Assembly: GCA_002189035.1 (NCBI GenBank)
Contig: NEEC01000172.1
Coordinates: 1-31,221 of the forward strand
Source of the DNA: Utricularia gibba
Lineage: Eukaryota > Streptophyta > Magnoliopsida > Lamiales > Lentibulariaceae
Length of the DNA stretch: 31,221 bases
Direction of reading: 5' to 3'
In this document: positions 1-10,953 of the stretch, piece by piece
How positions within the stretch are numbered: the stretch's first letter is position 1
Layout: every line of letters starts with the position of its first letter
The notes under the pieces: generated by a model
What the model was told of the DNA's origin: nothing
Databases searched by the model: none
What the model saw: only the letters and a program-made list of their open reading frames with translations
Program-made: the position numbers and the translations under genes

Positions 1-3000
1 AAGCATGTTTCCAGATTACTAACATTCATAAAGGAATTATTAAGTGCAAATGAGTGGCTCTCCACCATGTTTCTGAATCAAGAAAGCATAAGACTCTATT
101 GTCATATTCAATGCATGTAAATCACCATTACAAAATATATGAAGTCCTTACGTGTTCCCTTGTTGGCATTGTTCAGGAGATGAATTTGTCAAGGCAAAAT
201 TGTTGAATGAAACATCGCTACAAGTATTATACGAAAGAAAAAATATTGAAGGTTGCAAGTGGTGACTGAAAGAAAAGTAACTGTAAAATGTTATATGACT
301 TACATAACGTTGTCACTAGCTGAAATCCTTCTTGGTATTTTTCCTGTTAATTTGTTACCAGTTAAATACCTATTAGCACAAAACATGAAGGTTTAGAATC
401 ATAGTTCTTGAGAAAATATGATCTCAATTAAAATGGCCTGAGGGAGGCAAAGAACACTTACATGTTTTTAATTTTCTTGGGAGGAAGAGAGTCAGGGATT
501 ACACCAGTCAAATTATTAAAGCTAAGGTCCCTATGTTGATGAGCTTATACCGTGAAGATTTGAGCTAAAATGCATACTAAGGACAACATCTATCGAACGA
601 TAAGTGTTTTCACTTACAATGTTTCTAACTTGGAAAGATTTCCAATATACTCTGGGATACTGCCTTGAATAGAGCAACGCCTTAGTATCCTGTGAAAGAG
701 ATGTGGATTCAACATGAACAATTTTGGCCAGAGAGTTAAAAGAAACCAAGGACTCACAGGTGTTTGAACTCTCCCCAATTGCTTATTAAGGGAAAATCTG
801 ATACCCCTCCAACCAGATCACTGATTCGTCTGCATGGTAAACGACCGTTAAACCTATATTCACAAGTAATAATGCTCAGTAAAAACATTTGCAAGCCACC
901 TACAAGTCCTTTAATTTTTTCAGGGAAGAAAACGATGAGGGAATCGGGCCACTCAGACGGAACCTTGCAGGTACCTGTATGGTGAATGAAAGTTGCTCAA
1001 GAAGGAGCCAATCACATTCAACAGAATCAAACATGCATACAACAGGGTGATGAAAAAGCTTACAGTTTCTCAAGTTTGGTTATTCTGCCGATAAAATCTG
1101 GAACCATTCCCGTGAAATTATTGTCATTAGCCTCCTAAAATATTAAAGGGTTGCAGCTAAGTCAGAGTAAAGAAGCTTCCAATCTCGGAGGAAGAATACT
1201 AAAACCAGCAACAGAAAGACAAATCATCTGTAATCCCTGTTACATTAGTTTTTCCACGATAGTGTTGAGATGGGGGCAAGCAAAATGTACTCACAAGTCA
1301 GCCAGGGATGTCATGTTGGTTAACTCCACTGGTAGTGTCCCCGTGAAAAAATTCGATGACAGGATGCTGGAAAAGCAGGGGAAAATCAATACCTTAAGAA
1401 CCATTTACACACAGGAAGTGACATATAGCAGAACATACAGATTTTCTACGTGAACAAGAGTCCAATCTGAGGAGGAATGGATCCATGAAACTGGTTCCCC
1501 TCAAGACTCCTTCATACAAGAGGTCAGTATAAACGTATTATACCTCGGAGCAGCCTAAAAGTCTCAGCATGATGATTCACATATGAGTTTGCCCTAGCCA
1601 TGATAACAAATAAAACAATGATCACTGAAGTCTAATCATACAGGTTAAGGAGGCTGGTCATTCTTGTGAGAAACGTGGGAAACGGACCAGACAAACGGTT
1701 TCCCATGAAAGACCTGCACATAAACAAAAGGGAAATTAAATTTGGTGCTGACTTCAAAATGGGGTAGAAAGGCAGGTTGAACAAAGGGATTACAGGTTTT
1801 CCAATTTCAGTTTCCCCAATTCAAGGGTATGTTCCCACGAAAGTAGTTTCGACTAAGATCCCTGAAAGAAAAAAAAACGCAAATAAGACGATACACTTGA
1901 ATGTTTGAACAGAGTTCAAAGTCATTTGGGATGTGCCAAAATTTCAAACAGCATCATAAACAATAATTTTTAATGAAGAAGACTTACAATACTTTAAGAT
2001 AGGGCAACTTAGCAAACTCTGGTGGAACATTACCAGTCAGATTTTGTGATTTCAAAGCTCTACATCAATTCAATATGACACAGTTAGCAACTGGAATATC
2101 ATTATCATTTATGGTATAGCAGCAATATATGTGAGTCAAGTCCCACTTCCCAGTACAGTATTAGCACAAATACGCTTCTACTTCACGTAGACATTGTAAA
2201 CCTACATGAATGTTGAAGCTCATGATTCATCAACTAAAAATCCAATCTTTTAACACGGAACATGTATCTTAAACAAGAAGACTCAATTAGTCATCAGAAA
2301 GGACTAAAAGAACAAGTAGAATGACTCAAGAAAAGGATATATCTCTTTCACCAGATAAAAGAAATCGACTGATTGACTTGACGACACATACGGCAAGGTC
2401 ATGATTGACTTGGCTCAGTCAACACTTGAGTCATTCTTCACACGTTTATTGAACGCTCAGTCAAATAAGCAGGGAGATCACACAAGGACTCTATTTCCTC
2501 TACTTCTCTGTCTACAACTCACTTTTTTCATTGTCTTCTTTTTCCCAATATATCTGATTGTGGGGCGAATTGAAATGGAAGATGAGAACATACGTGTAAT
2601 TAACGTGGCAGACAGTATTTATTGCTAAACGTGCAATCGCATCGAACTTGGCTTTGAATGCTTGCACGTTGAAAGGGTAAACTCCAATTCCCTTCCCCAC
2701 TGCATGGATCCTTGCTAAAGTCCCAGTCTTCTTCCCTATACGCTTCGCAATCGCCTTCAACGCTGCCACTATCACCGATGACAAAGCAAGCGAATCAAGC
2801 AAACAACACAATCTCATGCGTACACAGAAGGTGATATCTTACGCAACAGTTAACTCTAACCCAGAAACAGAACAGAAAAAAGAATGCAAGAAACGAGCCA
2901 GGGGAGTTGCAAACACCTGACCCATTTCAAAAACTAAGACTACTGATTACCTTCGCTTGGAACAAGTTTTCCGTGGTGGCCAAGTCAGCCGATGAAGCTA

Positions 3001-3049
3001 CAACTCCGCAGAGAATCAACATGAAGCACAAAATCTTGGCAAGTCCCAT
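1..3049 (-). CDS. LRR-VIII-2 receptor-like kinase, ectodomain part, truncated by window edge and frame-disrupted
   Basis: Related to the At1g53430/At1g07650 group of plasma-membrane LRR receptor kinases. Exon 1 (2951-3049) starts MGLAKILCFMLILCGVVASS, a signal peptide. Exon 2 (2594 to about 2777) has the ALKAIAKRIGKK segment typical just before the LRRs. A ladder of short LRR exons follows: 1988-2059, 1794-1861, 1642-1713, 1439-1509, 1295-1366, 1064-1134, 904-974, 758-829, 618-689, 462-530, 304-369, 152-217. Each encodes one repeat, for example NNFTGMVPDFIG and LSGPFPTFLT. Intact exons are 72, 69 or 66 nt; four are 71, 71, 71 and 68 nt, so each has lost one base. Exon 2 has a loss near 2725 and a gain near 2618, and exon 1 does not splice into it in frame. 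The malectin-like and kinase domains are not visible; exonic sequence left of 152 is unclear. Family assignment is firm; whether it is a pseudogene or mis-sequenced is open. Confidence 0.82.
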
Positions 3050-3116
3050 TCTTCTTGTGTTTTCCCCTTAACCCACGAAAGCTGGTTCACTTGGTGAGGA
3101 GCGAAGAGGAGACTGA

Positions 3117-3125
3117 CTATATATG
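3117..3125 (-). promoter_or_regulatory. Probable TATA box of the LRR receptor kinase gene
   Basis: On the minus strand the sequence reads CATATATAG, about 70 bases upstream of the signal-peptide ATG at 3049, which leaves a short 5' UTR. Position and sequence fit a plant TATA box. No start-site data are available. Confidence 0.45.
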
Positions 3126-3249
3126 GACTGGACGCATCAAGAGTTCGCTCCCTTGTCTAGTTTTCATGGGGAAACCTGTCTGAGACTCATTCGTGATTTG
3201 TAAGTTTGGTCCCATGGTCTCTGACTCCGCGTTCTTTTGCTATTTGAAC

Positions 3250-4262
3250 ATCGGAAATAATTAATTTATGCTATTCAAAAACTAAACAAATTTAATTAAA
3301 GATGAATTTTAAGAAATTTTAAATAATTGAATATTACTGATGTCAATCATTTTTATAATAATGGTTATTATATCAAAATATTTATGTAAATAATTGGTAT
3401 TAAGTTATTGAGCATCAATTTTTTTAAACAATAGTGATTAATTTTACCAATATTTTGAAACAATGAAAACTAATTATATCCAATTTGTAAACATTGAAGA
3501 TTGTTTTTGTAATTTTTACAAAGAGTAAGAATCAATGACGTGAAAGAGCACAAATTAGTACTCTGAAAACTCTATCCTATACAGTCATATGTTTAAATTT
3601 CGAGTTTTGGTCTCTTATTTCAAAATAAAATATTCTTGAAATTTCCTCAAATTTCTATTTTGAACCCAATTAAAAATTTTCTTAAATTTCAAGCGTTGCA
3701 TTAAGAAATGGTCGTAGATTGGGTTCGATCCGGTACCAACAAGAACTGAAACCAAACACATTTAAATATTGAATTATTCAGTTTTTATCCACATGATTAC
3801 TTTCGTTTATTAATTGATTTCGGTTTTAAATAGTAACCATTTATAAATTTTTTTATTTATATTTATATTTTAAATATTAATGATCTAAAATTTCAATTGT
3901 ATTTTATTTTTGTTGAGATATAAATGATAAATTTATATTATTAACTTTAAATAATCTATGTATTTATTTTAAAAATATAATATATAATATAATCAATTTT
4001 ATAAAAAAATAATCAATTCAATTTTAAATAAACATTCATAAAAATTTAAATCGAATCCAAATCATTTATTATCAGTTCCAATTTATCGATTTCAATCATA
4101 ATAATAATATCTTATCCATCCACATCCCTAATCGCACCCCACCCCGTCATCACTTCAAACCCTACACGGAAAATGCAATTATTGAACGGGCCCACTAAAA
4201 TGGCTGAATTGGTCAATGATTGGCTAATACAAAATTAAGATTATATACATATTACAAAACCA
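3250..4262. other. AT-rich intergenic DNA
   Basis: This stretch between the LRR gene promoter and the 3' flank of Elongin A is strongly AT-rich, with many runs of A, T and TATATA-like words. I see no long open frame with protein-like composition, no tRNA or rRNA, and no terminal inverted repeats that would define a transposon. Confidence 0.6.
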
Positions 4263-4822
4263 CTAGCTGTTATTTATTTGTGAAACAAATCTGAAACGGT
4301 TTACGAGAGACGTAGGCCATGGAATGCACCTATTCCTAAGACATGGAGCAGGCAGCATATGATCGATCGAGATGAAGCAATGCTCGCGCCTTCGCGAGGA
4401 CGAGGAAGGAGATTTGATGCATGATGGTCGTGATTCCAACTCTGGGACCAAAAGAAACCCGGGAGAAGATTCAGTTGCACGGCTTGGACAATGTTTGTGT
4501 CCCATTAGGGATGGAAACGAAACCCCACAACTGCTTAATTGCTTTTCATGCATCTGAACCGGTTGCTTTGCACCTGGTATGTGTATACACAGTGTGTTCC
4601 TTGTGTTTGAATCATCCATGGTATAAGCACCGATACAGAGAGAGAAATAGGGCTGAGCGTCAGTGGAATCTTCTCTGGGGCGGCTTGATATACTTGAATG
4701 ACGATGATGATGATGAAGACGGAGGGGGAGGCGGCTTCACACTTTTGAAGGAAAAGGGCAGCGTAAGAATGCGTTAACCAAGAATAAAATCATATGGGTG
4801 ACTGTACTTGAATTGAGGATGG
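4263..4822. other. 3' flank of Elongin A; no recognised gene
   Basis: Open frames of about 118 codons exist on both strands here. Neither has a recognisable domain, and the plus-strand frame ends in a low-complexity run of Asp, Glu and Gly (about 4698-4735) made by a GAT microsatellite and a G-rich stretch. The minus strand has AATAAA-like words (TTTATT on the plus strand near 4272) that could be a distal poly(A) signal for Elongin A. I do not call a gene. Confidence 0.4.
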
Positions 4823-6491
4823 CTAGTACCTGCTGCTGTTCCTGACCACCGGATTCTTCTTCAGACTGGCGAGATTTTTCACCTCACGGCTGTAAAAAAC
4901 CAGTTCCAAAGGGGTAAGGAGTCAGAGATACGCAAACCCTGTTGATTATCATTTATAAGAGTTTCTCAGGGATGCAATAAGTATCACAAACAAAAAAGAA
5001 AAACCAATGAATGCATGCACAGTTTTCAAGATGAGAAGTGAATAACATCATGACCGATCAATCAACAGTATCGCATCCACACGTGCAAGAAATTACTTAT
5101 TCCAACAAAAACAAACATCATAAGAAAAAGCAGGCGATGTCATCAAATTAAGTGATAAACTTATGGAGAATGGTCCATTTCCCAAGGAAAAAAACTCTGA
5201 TGGCAGGTGGGCACCGGAAAGTCAAGTGATGAATTGTTCTCTGTGGATCCTCTCCCCATGTCTGGGAAGAGAAACCATCAGTTGGTTGCAACAACCAATA
5301 AGAACATACGCAGACTTTTATTGGTTTTGACACCACTTTCACTATGTTAGTTAAGGTGTCTTCTGGTAGAAGGCAAAGCATCCACCACAACAGTACTCAA
5401 ACACGCTCGCATTTTTTATACCAACCCTTCTTATGTCTGATCAGTGCACCAGCATTCAATGCACGGACATGTAGTTTTAAAAGGTGAAATTTCAAGATTA
5501 AACATCAACGTAGAGAAACATCAAAAGAAAGGTAAATAGCTTCTAGATCTTACCAGTTGACAAATTCGCCTTGCTTTCTTCATCAGTGAACTTTTGGTAT
5601 CATATGGGCTGCCTATATAATTTGAAATCACATTTGAGTCAATCCAATACGTTTACTCAAGACATAAAATGACCCTTCAACAAGCCAAGTTACATAGGTA
5701 CCTCCAAAGTATCTTTTAGAGCCACTGGGAGGGACTTTGTTGCAAACCTGAACTTGTCGACTCATTTTCTCTGCAACAATACATCGTTAAAAAAACCTAT
5801 CTAATGTCTTAAAAACTTTTGCTTCATGCTTTGTCATTGGTGGCCACCTAAACAAAGTGAGCAAAGGTCTTGAACAACCTTTATCTTAATAAGCGACTGT
5901 TTCAAGAATTATGCGAAGATGAAATTGAGAGAGAAGAAGCAAGTGAATCACACTTACTAGCACGCTCTTGCTCATAATGTTGTTTTAAACGAGCAAGTGA
6001 ATCTTCTGTCATCTTCTCCCTCTCCTCCAATTTTGCCTGGGGCAATGCGAAGCCAACATGAACTACCAAGGAACATTCACAACTTGACTTGCAAACTGAC
6101 AAACGAACAAGTACCTCGTACAATTTCCGCCATTTAATGTTGACTCTTTTCTGCTTCATTCTCCCAACAACAGCATTCATGCTCTCCTTTCCAAACTGTG
6201 ACTCGTAAAATTTCTTCCACAACTTATCAGTAACAGGGCTAAGATCTCTACCCTGAAAATGGAACACACTTACTGACACAACAATGAAAAAGAACCCAAC
6301 AAAAATCAGATATTTCGAAACAAAAACCTCACCCTCGTACTGTCCTCGATATGCCTCAACTGATCGAGTGTACAATGGGACAGAAAGCGATCCAGGAGAT
6401 GATTTTCAGTTTCCCCAACATCTCCAAGAAACCTAACATTATCTATCGCCACCTGAACACAAAGGTCGACTAACGAAGGCAATTTCTGCAT
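4823..6491 (-). CDS. ELOA: Elongin A (transcription elongation factor SIII subunit A)
   Basis: Nuclear RNA polymerase II elongation factor subunit that binds Elongin B/C. Six exons: 6333-6491, 6115-6252, 5958-6036, 5702-5770, 5554-5612, 4823-4889. The start MQKLPSLVDLC carries a BC-box (S-L-x3-C-x3-A) in LPSLVDLCVQVAID, followed by the F-box-like Elongin A core with LGDVGETENHLLDRFL and RDLSPVTDKLWKKFYE. A charged helix (EEREKMTEDSLARL), the conserved SRQVQVCNKVPPSG and the tail REVKNLASLKKNP follow. An ATG two codons upstream (6497) is also possible. Phases agree at all junctions except exon 5: the conserved reading after KKAR (EFVNC) is in another frame and needs two more bases, or one fewer, near 5567-5575. 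The last exon joins in phase only in the corrected frame. The corrected protein is about 190 residues. Confidence 0.88.
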
Positions 6492-6499
6492 ATTCATTT

Positions 6500-7512
6500 C
6501 CGCTGTCGAAAAATCAGAATCCAACATCAACACACAACATTTACCCCTAAAAAATCGTAATTCGCCACACAAATCGTCAAAGTTCCCCAAGAAAAGAACT
6601 GAATAAGCGCTGGCACAATACCACTTGTAAGATCCAAGTTGCGGAAGGATCGATCGGAGGATGATTTCGATCCGAAGGGAGTGAAATCGAAATCAAGACT
6701 TGTCCTTGCCTAACCGGAATCAACACCTGTGCGGATATTTACCAAAAAGGCATTCACTTTAGATTTTTGTTCAAAACTTTGGAAATTTTTTATCCAAGTT
6801 ACTAAAGTTGAATAAAATCAAATATCACCCCATGGGAACAAAATAAAATATTTTTCTACCTCCTGCATAAATATAGTAAATTTAAATCAATATATTTTAT
6901 AGTATTTATATGGTAACAATTTAAAAAAATGGTTTCTCACGGTGTGAATCTTGATTGAACTAACAAATAAATCAAATCAATATTTATGTAGATATCATAA
7001 AATATATTTAATTGATAAATTATAAATATCATGAAAAATAATCTATTCATAAAAAATGATTATATCCCTACTATTTTATAATATAAAATAGCAAATGAAT
7101 CATGAAATATATAAATTTCACCATAAGACCTAAGAGATAATTCACATACACTAAAATTAAGAATATTAAATTTCAATATCAATTCTTTATAAATCTTAAC
7201 ATGGTATTTATTATCATTTACTACCAAACACATACTTATGTCATCCATTCTCTGTTAGTTTCAATTTCAAAAATTAGATAATTAGTTGCATTAATTAATT
7301 GATTAATAATGCAAAACATGGTACTAAAGAGACTGGTTAGTAAACAACTTTCTTTAGAAGTCCAGTGTCTCAGCTGCTGCTGCTCCTCCTCGCCTCACTT
7401 CTAAATCCAATCTGCTGAATTGCTCCTCCAGGAGCACTCAAGTTAGCACATGCATTGCATTCCGAGAGTCAAAAAACAAGTGTAGAATGCTGAGTACACA
7501 CTCCTCTGGTCA
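6500..7512. other. Intergenic: Elongin A 5' flank, AT-rich DNA, PRP4 3' UTR
   Basis: About 6500-6730 is the 5' flank and probable 5' UTR or promoter of Elongin A. About 6740-7330 is very AT-rich with no supported gene; the 62-codon minus-strand frame at 7060-7248 has only AT-driven composition. About 7340-7512 is the probable 3' UTR of PRP4. Confidence 0.5.
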
Positions 7513-9651
7513 TTAATCTACGTCCATTTCCTGCTCCTTCTCAGATTGCCTGCTGGTCCAGATCTTGATGGTCCGATCATGTGAGACGGATGCAATGAAT
7601 TGCCCATCTGTGGAAACATACAGAATCAGCGTATGAACAAGTTTTCAACCAGCAGTAGTTTAAGAGGATGAGTTTGGGAATCCTTGGGAGATTAGAGCGC
7701 ACCTCCCATTGCATCTATGGATGTAACTTTGGCCTCATGACCGGAGAGTGTCCTCACAGGCTTGAAATCTCTTGAAGACCAGATCTGGATATGAAAAGAG
7801 CAGCATGTTGGCAAGAGCATCGCCAAATGGATGTTGCGGCAAAAAAGCTATAAATGCACACCTTAACCGTCATGTCGTATGAAGATGTAATGAGAAAGTA
7901 CCCTTCCTGAGGTTCGTATTTGACCTGAGAGATGAGGTTGGAATGAGCAGGTATTATGGAGAGGCATTTTCTCTTCCTCAAGTCCCATATTCTGCAGGAA
8001 TTATCTTCGCCACCGGTAGCTAGATGATAACCGTTTGGAGAAAAGTCGAGACCAAGGACCTGAGAGCAAAGGGAGATATAAGCATTTCCCTACTAGAGTG
8101 TGGAGAACAGAAGCAACTAAAGAAAAGGGATTTTACAGGCTTGACATGGCCTTCCAGAACAAGAATACTTCTGCCGGATCTCAGATCCCAGACACGAGCG
8201 AGAGCGTCAAGCCCACAAGATGCAGCTAAGGAGCCATCCTGATGAAAACATATTCCATAGACACTCTACTATGACCTTCCTGGAGAAGCAACTCGTCACC
8301 TGTTTCTACATCCCATAATCTCCATGTTCTGTCAAAGCTTGCTGTGCCTAAATATTTCCCTGTAGGATGAAATGCAATACGAGCCAAGCGATCCAGATGC
8401 CCCTGAAATGTTCTCAAAGCTGATCCCTGGGTACTCCACAGTTTTGCACTTCTATCAGCAGAAGCAGTCGCCAGTTGGGTTCCCAGTGGAGAAAATGCAA
8501 CATCAGTAGCTCGTTCAGTATGCCCCTTCAACTCAGAAACTAGCTTTACCCCAGGCATGCTCCACAGCTTTGCAACCCCAGTTAAAGAGCTAGAAACAAG
8601 GGGATGATGAATCCCATCAGCTAATGAGAATAGCTCGTTACATACAGCAAATATGAAAACATAACACAGCTAAAACATTGCATCTCAAGTTAGTGGACAC
8701 ATACAATCACATCTATAAAAAGGTATCTGCCAATTTTAACAAAAAACTAAAAAAATACCAGGTTGCAAGAGTCTTTCCATCATGTGAAACTGAACATCCA
8801 GAGAGGGGCCGATCGTCACCGATCTCACTGCATTCCAGGGCAAGCGTTGAAGCATGTTTCAGAGCCCAGTCTATCTCTGCATCTAAATCCTCATCAGGAT
8901 CATCTACTCTACGCCTCGCACGATTAAGGCGCTTTGCAGCCTTTACAAGCGAATACTTTGCAATTTCTCTACGAGCCTCTAGTAGTGCTTGTGAACCTTC
9001 AGTGTAAAAGGGGTATTGTATATGTTCTTCAGGTTCTTCAGATAAAGCGGAAGCTGTCGTTTCTTCATCCTCATGTGCCTTCATAAGCTTTTCAAGCTGC
9101 CCTTCAGAATCGAGCTTTGCCATAAGGGCCCGCAACCGATCACGTCTCTCCATCTCCCTCTCCCCAAAGAGAGTGATAGGTTCACCAAGACGCCGAAGCC
9201 TAGCACAGACTGCACTATCATTGGTAGGAACAGCCAAAGCTGCTGCACGGCGCTTCATCATAAGCTCCTGCACAGCTTTCTCATTCCTCTCTCTAGCCTG
9301 TTTGCTCTCTTCAGAGATATGATATTCCTGCGTCGACCCTTTAGAAGCACGGCTTGGCACCGACTCTTCATGCTCAGAATTGAAGTCACTACTTCGAATA
9401 TCCCCATTCCGAACAAGAGGAGAATTGACCACCGGGTTCCGAAGAGGCAATGGTGCCAAAGGCCTTGGGACAGGAGGGGGAACACCTGGTATGGGAGCAA
9501 TGGGAGGAGGTACGGCAGGCGTTGGAGCAAAAGAAGCGACAACATCACTACTGGGCGCTGAGACTGCATCAATTTCAGTAGCGTCATCATCAACGGTTAC
9601 AGAGGTCTGCGCGGCTGAGCTAGCGACGGGAGTTTCCTCATCGACGCCCAT
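7513..9651 (-). CDS. PRP4: U4/U6 small nuclear ribonucleoprotein PRP4-like (LACHESIS-type) WD40 protein
   Basis: Spliceosomal U4/U6 snRNP component; the Arabidopsis orthologue LACHESIS also affects gamete cell fate. Exons: 8759-9651, 8137-8589, 7862-8059, 7703-7784, 7513-7607. Exon 1 encodes a Pro/Ala-rich N terminus, then the PRP4/SFM motif region ([20 protein letters not shown] and [19 protein letters not shown]). Seven WD40 repeats follow, for example [40 protein letters not shown] and [12 protein letters not shown], ending in MDVD. A probable 5'-UTR intron spans 9656-9886 (CACAG|gtacgg to ggtag|AAAAATG). Exon 2 is 453 nt where 454 is needed: one base is missing near 8261-8268, between GHSR and [11 protein letters not shown], and the raw frame then stops. 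Corrected length is about 573 residues, close to the family. A disabling mutation in this essential single-copy-type gene is unlikely, so a sequencing deletion is the better explanation. Confidence 0.93.
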
Positions 9652-9889
9652 TTTTCTACCAAGAACAACAAAAGCGAAAACCCATAAAAATCATTCTCTT
9701 AGTTCCAGAAATTCAGCATTCAAATGGATAAAAAATAACGTTTTCGCTGATTCTCAACAACCAAATCAAGCATCTCTCTCTCACTAGAAATGAAAAATTC
9801 ACAGAGAACTCCGAGCCAACTTCCAAAATTCATGGAGATTAACACCAAGCACTAAGAAAACTCGCGCGTGAACGCAAACACCGTACCTG

Positions 9890-10953
9890 TGCTTGCCGCC
9901 GTCGAGGACACGCAGCCGTGAAGCAAAGTCCACTACCCGGTAAGCAAGAACCGATTATTCTCCGTCTGGTTCCCTGCAAGTGCACAGAGTCATCTACCCA
10001 GAACCCCCACAATGCAAAAGCTAGCCCAAATAAAGCCCATCAAGCTTACCAGTTAAAATTCAAAGCATCGGCCCAAAAAATGTAAAAGATGGGCCTCAAA
10101 TAAGCCCATTAATCATACACATCTGATTATTGCCAAAAAGTGTATGACTGTAGAAGGGATGAATTTATTTTAAAATTGACTCGATTTTGAGCAGAATAAA
10201 AATTCATGATGAGGTGTTTTTTTAATATATATATTTTTTCGAAAAATTCATATATAAGAATGCTATAAAAGATAGTTTCGTTACTGAAATTGGTTACTGC
10301 TCTTACAGGTTAATTAATTAATTAAAGGGACTCTCTGGACTAGGACGACTCTTCGCCGTCCGTCGTGATTAGATTTCAGCGGCGACTTTTCGCCGCGGTA
10401 CGTCTTGCCCTGGTCGTCGATGGATTCTTCAACAGATCTTTAGGAGCGCGTCCGTAAAGACGACTTTTGTGCTTCCTATTTGAGGGGATTGCTCGATAGA
10501 ATCCAATTTAGGGTTCGTTAAAGCATACGATCATTCGCATTTAAGCTGTCCTCGTTGTTCAAATTTGCGGGGGAGGTATCTAGATGTTTTTGTTCTTGTA
10601 TTTTCATATCTTGATATATCCTGATTGATGCTCCAATTTTGACACTTGGATCGTAAACTTTTCAGATGATTGAGTAGAAAAATAAAGGAATTTGAAAGCG
10701 TAATATTCACTTATAGGTATTTTCTGTGGCTTTGAGGTGTCAAAGTTAAATTCTTTGTTAAACTACATTCATGTTTTTCCAGCGTATTTTGTCTGAGATC
10801 ACATTAGTCTAATTCTCTGATTGTTGTGAAGCCTACATTTTAAAATTACCTCTTGTCGCGCTCCAGTCAGTCAGCCGAGGCATTGAATATATGCTCGTTC
10901 TTGGGAACCATGGTTATTTACGTTGACTAAAAAGCTGTATGTTTTACAAGACA
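9890..10953. promoter_or_regulatory. Shared divergent promoter of PRP4 and SYP5, with GGCCCA/TGGGCC (Site II-like) elements, and SYP5 5' leader
   Basis: The two genes are transcribed away from each other. Between them, 10020-10112 holds a cluster of GCCCA words in both orientations: agcccaaata, aagcccatca, cggcccaaaa, gatgggcctc and aagcccatta. GGCCCA/TGGGCC are Site II/Up1-type elements bound by TCP factors and typical of plant housekeeping promoters. From about 10330 to 10953 lies the probable 5' leader of SYP5, GC-rich near 10340-10420 and likely containing a leader intron whose borders I cannot fix. Confidence 0.5.

Noticed and set aside
4421-4777. 118-codon plus-strand frame with an Asp/Gly run
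   Set aside because: The composition comes from a GAT microsatellite and a G-rich tract, no domain is visible, and a similar-sized frame overlaps on the other strand.
7060-7248. 62-codon minus-strand frame in AT-rich DNA
   Set aside because: It is rich in Ile, Lys, Asn and Phe, as expected from AT-rich non-coding DNA, and has no motif.
9073-9787. Long plus-strand open frames opposite PRP4 exon 1
   Set aside because: They are antisense shadows of the PRP4 coding exon, which has clear family motifs on the minus strand.
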